Of a stretch of DNA of 17,462 nucleotides, positions 13,171 to 17,462 are shown piece by piece. The stretch covers positions 1 through 17,462 of the forward strand of contig JABXJY010000028.1 in the NCBI GenBank assembly GCA_013375385.1, given 5' to 3'. This DNA is from Desulfobacterales bacterium (GTDB lineage Bacteria > Desulfobacterota > DSM-4660 > Desulfatiglandales > B25-G16). Under the pieces are notes generated by a model. That model saw only the letters and a program-made list of their open reading frames with translations, made no database searches and was not told the DNA's origin. A program made the translations under genes and the position numbers. How positions within the stretch are numbered: the first letter of the stretch is position 1; each line of letters starts with the position of its first letter.

Positions 13171-14022
13171 ATGGTAACTCTCGATGATTATGGGGACTAT
13201 GAGCCAGCCTGGTGCCCGGGCTGTGGAAACTTCTCTCTTTTGAAGGCGGTGAAGCAGGCCCTCGTAGTCAGCCGCCTGAAACCCCATGAGGTACTCTTTG
13301 TCTCTGGTATCGGACAGGCTGCAAAGGCGCCTCACTACCTGAATGCAAATGTCTTCAATGGCCTCCATGGCCGATCACTTCCCGTGGCCACCGGCGCCAA
13401 GCTTGCCAACCCGAAGCTCACCGTCATTGTTGAAAGTGGTGATGGGTGTAACTATGGGGAAGGTGGCAACCACTTCCTCGCGGCCATACGTCGAAACATC
13501 GATGTAACCCTCTTGGTGCATAACAACCAGGTGTACGGCCTGACCAAGGGCCAGTCCAGTCCTACCTCTGCTCAAGGTTTTGTGACCAAGGCCCAGCCAG
13601 AAGGCGCGCCATCTGCGCCTTTCAATCCTATCGCAGTGGCCGTGGCTATGCAGGCCGGCTTCGTGGCCCGCAGTTTTACCGGCATGATCGAGCATCTGTC
13701 AGGGCTGATCCAGGAGGCAGGAGCCCATCGCGGCTTTGCCCTCATTGATGTGCTCCAGCCCTGTGTCTCTTTCAACAAGGTCAACACCTTTGCCTGGTAC
13801 AGGAAGCGATGTGATCCCTTGCCCCCGGCATACGATCCCACGGACTGGGAAGCAGCCATGAAGGTGGCTTGTCAGTGGGGAGAAAAGATCCCCATCGGCA
13901 TCATCTACCGGAACGACAGGCTGCCCTTTGAAGAGCACTTCCCCGTATTGCGTGAGGGGCCTTTGGTTGGGCGGGATGTGGACCGGGTGCTGCTCAAAGA
14001 GATAATGGAGGAATATGGTTAA
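13171..14022 (+). CDS. korB: 2-oxoacid:ferredoxin oxidoreductase, beta subunit
   Basis: Thiamine diphosphate-binding subunit, 283 residues from ATG 13171 with GAGG just upstream; a GTG at 13144 overlaps the alpha gene's stop (GTGA) and would add nine residues. Numbering here is from the GTG form. The TPP/Mg site is GDGCNYGEGGNHFLAAIRRN (residues 99-118) followed by NNQVYGLTKGQ. The single [4Fe-4S] cluster is normally held by four Cys: here C24 and C27 (WCPGCGN) and C207 (LQPCVSFN) are present, but the fourth is not; the regions SGIGQAAKAP and HYLNANVFNGLHGR have none, where I recall either GIGC or YxKCN in relatives. C102 is nearby in sequence. Translation is coupled to the alpha gene. The delivered product is reduced ferredoxin. 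Confidence 0.92.
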   Translation: MVTLDDYGDYEPAWCPGCGNFSLLKAVKQALVVSRLKPHEVLFVSGIGQAAKAPHYLNANVFNGLHGRSLPVATGAKLANPKLTVIVESGDGCNYGEGGNHFLAAIRRNIDVTLLVHNNQVYGLTKGQSSPTSAQGFVTKAQPEGAPSAPFNPIAVAVAMQAGFVARSFTGMIEHLSGLIQEAGAHRGFALIDVLQPCVSFNKVNTFAWYRKRCDPLPPAYDPTDWEAAMKVACQWGEKIPIGIIYRNDRLPFEEHFPVLREGPLVGRDVDRVLLKEIMEEYG

Positions 14023-14055
14023 GGCGGAGTAAGGACCACGAGCAATGAGGAGGGT

Positions 14056-14754
14056 GTGGTAAAGGATAAAAATGCTGGCAGACGGAAAGGTCGAGATCTT
14101 AAACGCGAGGTTTTGGAGATTCTCAAATCACACGATCTTGACCAAGTATTGGATGAATTGTGCCGATTACCTGCACGACAGGTAGTCAATTCTCTTTTTT
14201 CTGTGCTTTGCAGCAGCGATGGGCAAATGAAATGGCGAGCGGTTACTGCCATGGGCGCTGTCGTCGCTAATCTTGCTGATGAAGACATTGAATCGGCCCG
14301 TGTTATTGTGCGCAGGCTGATGTGGCAGTTAAATGATGAATCCGGTGGGATCGGGTGGGGTGCACCTGAGGCCATTGGTGAAATACTTGCCTGTCATGAG
14401 GGACTCGCAAGAGAGTATGCGAACATATTGACATCCTATATAAAAGAAGACGGAAACTTCCTTGAATATAAACCGCTGCAAAGGGGTGCTATGTGGGGTG
14501 TTGCAAGACTAGCTCAGGTAAGACCAAACTTAGTCCAAGACACCAAAGGTTACCTCATTCAACGTCTGGAGTCCGGTGATGCCACAGTTAAGGGTCTGGC
14601 TGCATTGACTCTGGGTTTGCTTGGAGCTGGGGAAGCCCGTTTGCAGCTCGAGGATCTCTCCAGAGATGATGCCGAAGTTCATCTATATCTGGATCGTAAA
14701 ATGGGTGTTCGCCGTGTGAGCGAGTTGGCAGGATTGGCATTAGCAACCAGGTGA
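14056..14754 (+). CDS. DVU0298-family helical-repeat protein
   Basis: 232 residues from GTG 14056, with GAGGAGG just before it; 33 bases after the beta subunit gene. The protein is all-helical and built like HEAT or armadillo repeats: successive helices with WRAVTAMGAVVANLADED, RRLMWQLNDESGGIGWGAPE, AIGEILA, RGAMWGVARLAQVRP, and KGLAALTLGLLGAGEARLQL. I recognise the DESGGIGWGAPE stretch as typical of the DVU0298 family of Desulfobacterota. No enzymatic residues are apparent; such proteins usually bind other proteins or cofactors. Sitting with the oxidoreductase genes it may help assemble or tether that complex (inference). Confidence 0.75.
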   Translation: MVKDKNAGRRKGRDLKREVLEILKSHDLDQVLDELCRLPARQVVNSLFSVLCSSDGQMKWRAVTAMGAVVANLADEDIESARVIVRRLMWQLNDESGGIGWGAPEAIGEILACHEGLAREYANILTSYIKEDGNFLEYKPLQRGAMWGVARLAQVRPNLVQDTKGYLIQRLESGDATVKGLAALTLGLLGAGEARLQLEDLSRDDAEVHLYLDRKMGVRRVSELAGLALATR

Positions 14755-14817
14755 AAATGTTGCGAAGTGTTCCTGGCATACTGAAGCAGGAAATTTCAAA
14801 GAGAAAGGAAGCAGGGG

Positions 14818-15069
14818 ATGGAAGAGCCCGTTAAGATCTATACGCTTAGCACCTGCGGTCATTGTAAGGCCACCAAGAGGCTTCTGGATGACTGCCGGGT
14901 GAAGTACGAGTTTACCGATGTGGACTTGCTAGAAGGGGAGGAGAGGGCCGCAATCCTTGAGGATGTGAGAAAACTGAATCCACGGTGCTCCTTTCCAACC
15001 ATTATCATTGGAGACAAGGTCATCGTAGGACATAAAGAAGACGAGATAAAGGAGGCCCTCGGATTATGA
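14818..15069 (+). CDS. Glutaredoxin-like thiol-disulfide protein
   Basis: 83 residues with a thioredoxin fold of glutaredoxin size. The active site is C13-G-H-C16 (LSTCGHCKATKRLL) in place of the usual glutaredoxin CPYC, the cis-proline is Pro60 (CSFPTIII), and the end has VIVGHKEDEIKEAL, the glutaredoxin helix. Cys26 and Cys57 are extra. The gene follows AAAGGAAGCAGGGG and its last four bases (ATGA) overlap the start of the ferredoxin:thioredoxin reductase gene, so the two are translationally coupled. That makes it the probable substrate: a small dithiol carrier reduced by ferredoxin rather than by NADPH or glutathione. Confidence 0.9.
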   Translation: MEEPVKIYTLSTCGHCKATKRLLDDCRVKYEFTDVDLLEGEERAAILEDVRKLNPRCSFPTIIIGDKVIVGHKEDEIKEALGL

Positions 15070-15401
15070 ATGAGGCAGAAGAACTCTACGGGATGTTAAG
15101 AAAGGTTCAGGAACCGAAAGGATACTACTTTAACAAGGACAAAAATAAGGTCTTTGAACTCCTTGAGGCCCTCCTTGTGAATAAAGAGCGTTACGGCTAC
15201 ATGTCCTGCCCATGCAGACTCTCATCGGGAGACCGCGAGAGGGACAAAGACATTGTCTGCCCCTGCGTCTATAGAGCCCCTGACGTTGAAGAGTACGGCA
15301 GTTGCTATTGTAACCTTTATGTGTCAGAGGACTGGAATGAGGGCAAGATCCCTCACACCTATGTGCCGGAGAGGAGGCCGCCGGAAAAGATGCCTTATTA
15401 G
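15066..15401 (+). CDS. Ferredoxin:thioredoxin reductase, catalytic chain
   Basis: 111 residues with the three Cys pairs of the family: C48-P-C50, C65-P-C67 and C80-Y-C82. Four of them hold a [4Fe-4S] cluster and two form the redox disulfide that reduces thioredoxin-like proteins in two one-electron steps from ferredoxin. The spacing (14 and 12 residues between pairs) differs from the plant/cyanobacterial form (16 and 8, with CHC last); the last pair has Tyr81 where the plant enzyme has the catalytic His. I recall that the CYC form is usual in non-photosynthetic bacteria. No variable subunit gene is nearby, also usual for anaerobes. Its coupled glutaredoxin-like partner and the nearby oxidoreductase suggest a ferredoxin to dithiol pathway. 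Confidence 0.92.
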   Translation: MNEAEELYGMLRKVQEPKGYYFNKDKNKVFELLEALLVNKERYGYMSCPCRLSSGDRERDKDIVCPCVYRAPDVEEYGSCYCNLYVSEDWNEGKIPHTYVPERRPPEKMPY

Positions 15402-15484
15402 TAGGCAAGGATTGATGAGTGTCGGAGGCCTTCTGATGTTTTTTAGAGGACAAAGAGCTACAAATCAACAGAGGGAGGTTAGTT

Positions 15485-16342
15485 ATGGAGAAACAAGCAC
15501 TAGTCGATATGCTCAACAGGGATCTTGCCGATGAGCATGCGGCCATCATACGTTATCTCATCCACGGTTATGTGGAAGGGGAAAGTACGCCTCTGGGCTC
15601 CAGCCTTGTTTCCATCTCCAGGGAAGAGATGTGGCACATGCACTGGCTGGGGATGATCATAGGCACATTGGAAGGGGAGCCCAACTTCACGCCAGCACCC
15701 TACCCCTATGATCCAACGAGCCGGGCCACCATACTCAGATCCTACATCGAATACGAGGAGAAGCTGATCCCTCACTACAACGGAGAAGCAGATAAGGTGG
15801 ACGATCCCCATATCAGGCGGGTCCTGCAGAGAGAAGCCTGGGAATCGGCCATCCATGCAAGAAAGTTTCAACGAAGACTGGACAAATTGAGCCCGGAAGA
15901 GGCAGCGGGTTCTCCAGGGGGAGGAGGTGAATTGCCCGGGGAATTCCTCGATACGTTGCAGGCAGAGGTCACCAGCAAATATACGGAGATGTTACAGCAT
16001 ATCAGGACTTCCTGGGTCTTCCAGCAGGATGAGACCATGGGCTGGAAGATCATGGACCAGGCCATGGAAAAGATGAAACAGCTTGCACACTTTGCAGAGA
16101 ATATCGCCGAGGATGGTGTGGCCCCGAGATTTAAACCTGGGCTGATAGACAAAAGTCATACCGTTGGTCTGGCCCTGGGTAAGGCATTGGAGGATGTCCA
16201 GGCGTCCCGGGAGCGCCACGCAAGGTTGAGGGAAGATAGGGAAGTCAAGAAACATTCGGGGCTTATCATCAACCTGGACCTCGCCATCCAGCAGGAGGAA
16301 TATCAAGGGGCAGAACTCGAAGACTGGCATAAGGGTAGGTAG
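15485..16342 (+). CDS. Large ferritin-like protein, possibly two-domain
   Basis: 285 residues after GAGGGAGGTTAGTT. The N-terminal half (to about residue 135) is a ferritin-like bundle with Glu17 (ADEHAAIIRYLIHGY), E48-x2-H51 (REEMWHMHWLG), Glu91/Glu92 (YEEKLIPHY) and E120-x3-H124 (AWESAIHARKF). A Gly/Pro-rich linker (GSPGGGGELPGEF, about 142-154) leads to a second helical half with Glu168 (KYTEMLQHIRTSWVF) and E195...H202 (EKMKQLAHFAENI), which resembles a degenerate second ferritin-like unit. The tail (AIQQEEYQGAELEDWHKG) carries further acidic residues. The role may be iron storage, peroxide reduction or a diiron oxidase; I cannot tell which. It belongs with the rubrerythrin, ferritin-like and desulfoferrodoxin genes of this segment. 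Confidence 0.85.
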   Translation: MEKQALVDMLNRDLADEHAAIIRYLIHGYVEGESTPLGSSLVSISREEMWHMHWLGMIIGTLEGEPNFTPAPYPYDPTSRATILRSYIEYEEKLIPHYNGEADKVDDPHIRRVLQREAWESAIHARKFQRRLDKLSPEEAAGSPGGGGELPGEFLDTLQAEVTSKYTEMLQHIRTSWVFQQDETMGWKIMDQAMEKMKQLAHFAENIAEDGVAPRFKPGLIDKSHTVGLALGKALEDVQASRERHARLREDREVKKHSGLIINLDLAIQQEEYQGAELEDWHKGR

Positions 16343-16434
16343 GCTGAGCCGCACAAGAAAGCTGTCCTTTGAAAGATGGCCAGCGGAAAAAGGGCATGGC
16401 ATACGTGAAACTGATCGAGACAAGGAGGTGAGGA

Positions 16435-16761
16435 ATGGAGACCTTTCGTGGCAAGGCACATTTACCCGGAGCCGATGAGGAATGGAATATAGAACTGGAG
16501 ATAGACTGGGGAGAGAAGGAGGTTAATGTGCATATTGATGAGGCTCCAGACGGTGTGGCTGATTGGCCCGGTCTGGTTGTGCAGACCTTTGGTATGGAAG
16601 AGATAGCGTTCAGGACCAAGGGTATACCTCCGTTATTTACCCACTGGTGGCATTTTGTCCGCAGTGGCAGTGGCGACATCTGGGGGATTGTCCTGGGACT
16701 ACCTGACGCCAGAGGCATATGGAGAACCTGTCCCGTGCCACTCCAGAAGACTAAGGAGTAG
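16435..16761 (+). CDS. Hypothetical 108-residue protein
   Basis: A well-formed gene with a strong ribosome binding site (AAGGAGGTGAGG) that I do not recognise. It is acidic and rich in tryptophan, mainly predicted beta-strand in the first half (WNIELEIDWGEKEVNVHIDE), then GLVVQTFGMEEIAFRTKG and a PLFTHWWHFVRSGSGDIWG stretch with an aromatic/His cluster. There are no signal peptide, membrane helix or Cys pairs; the single Cys is near the C-terminus. It lies between the large ferritin-like gene and a universal stress protein gene, which points to a stress-related context but nothing more. Confidence 0.7.
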   Translation: METFRGKAHLPGADEEWNIELEIDWGEKEVNVHIDEAPDGVADWPGLVVQTFGMEEIAFRTKGIPPLFTHWWHFVRSGSGDIWGIVLGLPDARGIWRTCPVPLQKTKE

Positions 16762-16763
16762 GG

Positions 16764-16791
16764 GGCAGCAGGGGTAGTATCTACTGCTGTC
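16764..16791 (+). terminator. Hairpin after the hypothetical gene
   Basis: GGCAGCA (16764-16770) pairs with TGCTGTC (16785-16791), with one G-T pair, and inside it GTAG pairs with CTAC around TAT; GGG (16771-16773) bulges out. It begins three bases after the stop codon at 16759-16761, the expected place for a terminator or 3'-end stabiliser, but no T-run follows, so intrinsic termination is uncertain. Confidence 0.35.
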
Positions 16792-16855
16792 AGGTAATCT
16801 GGCCGAGGAGGTCAGAGTAGTTCATTGAATCAATCTATGGAAGAGGAGGGAGAAG

Positions 16856-17320
16856 ATGTATCGAAAAATTATGGTTCCATTGGACGGCTCAGACCTGGCT
16901 GAGTGTGTACTGCCCCATGTGGAGGCTATAGCCATGGGGTGTGAGGTAAACAATGTCACATTTGTGCGCACGGTTGAGCCCTTTCAACTACCTAGGGGAT
17001 CGGAATGGGTTCCTACCCCGGAGGAACGGCAGCGAATCGAATCAAGCCACAGGTCCGATGTCCAAGACTATCTCAACCAGTTGGTAGGCCGACTGAAATA
17101 TGACGGAGTAAGTCTACAGACCGAGGTCATTGTGGGAAAGGCAGCTGAAAGCCTGGCTGATTACGCCGAGAAGAATGGTGTGGATCTTATCGTTATTGCC
17201 ACTCATGGGCGCTCAGGGGTAAGCCGGTGGGTGTGGGGAAGCGTGGCTGACCGGATTCTCCGCTCTGCCTGCGTACCGGTTTTGATGGTGCGAGCACCAG
17301 GGTGTGTACCTGGCATTTAA
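16856..17320 (+). CDS. Universal stress protein (UspA family)
   Basis: 154 residues after GAAGAGGAGGGAGAAG. One Usp domain: the start MYRKIMVPLDGSDLAE, with the nucleotide-contacting Asp10, and the ATP-binding end ATHGRSGVSRWVWGSVADRI. In the usual G-x2-G-x9-G-S pattern the first Gly is Ala115, while Gly118, Gly128 and Ser129 are kept, so ATP binding is plausible. Usp proteins are made under starvation, oxidative or respiratory stress and often form dimers. It is followed 70 bases later by a CBS-domain gene; Usp and CBS genes are frequent neighbours. Confidence 0.93.
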   Translation: MYRKIMVPLDGSDLAECVLPHVEAIAMGCEVNNVTFVRTVEPFQLPRGSEWVPTPEERQRIESSHRSDVQDYLNQLVGRLKYDGVSLQTEVIVGKAAESLADYAEKNGVDLIVIATHGRSGVSRWVWGSVADRILRSACVPVLMVRAPGCVPGI

Positions 17321-17390
17321 GGCTTAAGGGAAAAGGCTTGCTGATGATCCAGTAGGCTTGTTTCCCTGGACATAAGAAAAGGAGCAGAAA

Positions 17391-17462
17391 ATGAGAATAA
17401 GAGATCTTATGAGTACCAATGTGGTAACTGTTGACGAGAATACCTCAATCCACGATGCCAAG
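17391..17462 (+). CDS. CBS-domain protein, 3'-truncated by the window edge
   Basis: Only the first 24 residues are visible, after AAAAGGAGCAGAAA. They read MRIRDLMSTNVVTVDENTSI and on, the standard first strand and helix of a CBS domain (xxVxDLMxxxVxTVxxxxxxxDA). CBS domains bind adenine nucleotides and often sense energy charge. Whether it is a stand-alone CBS pair or part of a larger protein cannot be seen. Confidence 0.85.
   Translation, partial: MRIRDLMSTNVVTVDENTSIHDAK

Noticed and set aside
14771..14788. Second sigma-54-like site before the glutaredoxin gene (CTGGCATACTGAAGCAGG)
   Set aside because: The GG and GC doublets are one base too close, which abolishes -24/-12 spacing.
1..17462. 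CRISPR array, prophage, insertion sequence or rRNA/tRNA genes
   Set aside because: No regularly spaced direct repeats, transposase or phage genes, or RNA gene signatures were found on reading both strands.

Overview
The window (17,462 bases, mid-GC) looks like a chromosomal segment of a strictly anaerobic bacterium, most likely a Desulfobacterota (deltaproteobacterial) sulfate reducer or a close relative. The evidence is a two-domain desulfoferrodoxin, rubrerythrin, a ferredoxin-dependent 2-oxoacid oxidoreductase with a fused gamma-alpha chain, a ferredoxin:thioredoxin reductase catalytic chain, a DVU0298-type helical-repeat protein, and apparent use of selenocysteine. The taxonomic call is inference from gene content and remembered family distributions; no rRNA or other marker gene is present.

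Layout. 1-1143: 3' part of a pyruvate kinase gene. 1144-1721: gene-poor, with a minus-strand coding remnant and a dispersed repeat. 1722-3561: two minus-strand genes. The first is a rhodanese fused to a ferritin-like domain, whose catalytic Cys codon is an in-frame TGA followed by a perfect SECIS-like hairpin; the second is a sterol desaturase/fatty acid hydroxylase family membrane protein. 3562-4148: intergenic, ending in a good sigma-54-type promoter. 4149-6227 (+): lone receiver domain, zinc-ribbon HD phosphohydrolase, unusual ferredoxin. 6228-6648: no firm gene, a few short open frames. 6649-8651: internally deleted ferritin-like gene, then a coupled CDF exporter and ZIP importer. 8769-9981: rubrerythrin and desulfoferrodoxin. 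10177-11453: two-helix membrane protein and a ferritin-like protein. 11477-14754: 2-oxoacid:ferredoxin oxidoreductase (fused gamma-alpha, then beta) and the DVU0298-like protein. 14818-15401: overlapping glutaredoxin-like and ferredoxin:thioredoxin reductase genes. 15485-17462: large ferritin-like protein, an unrecognised 108-residue protein, a universal stress protein, and the start of a CBS-domain gene.

How it fits together (inference). The theme is peroxide and superoxide reduction, diiron/ferritin-like proteins, metal traffic and ferredoxin-driven thiol chemistry. Five genes carry ferritin-like sequence. The 2-oxoacid oxidoreductase can make reduced ferredoxin, which the reductase next to the glutaredoxin could turn into dithiol reducing power; rubrerythrin and desulfoferrodoxin remove peroxide and superoxide. 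The strongest single observation is the selenocysteine rhodanese-ferritin fusion, which ordinary gene calling would split into two broken genes.
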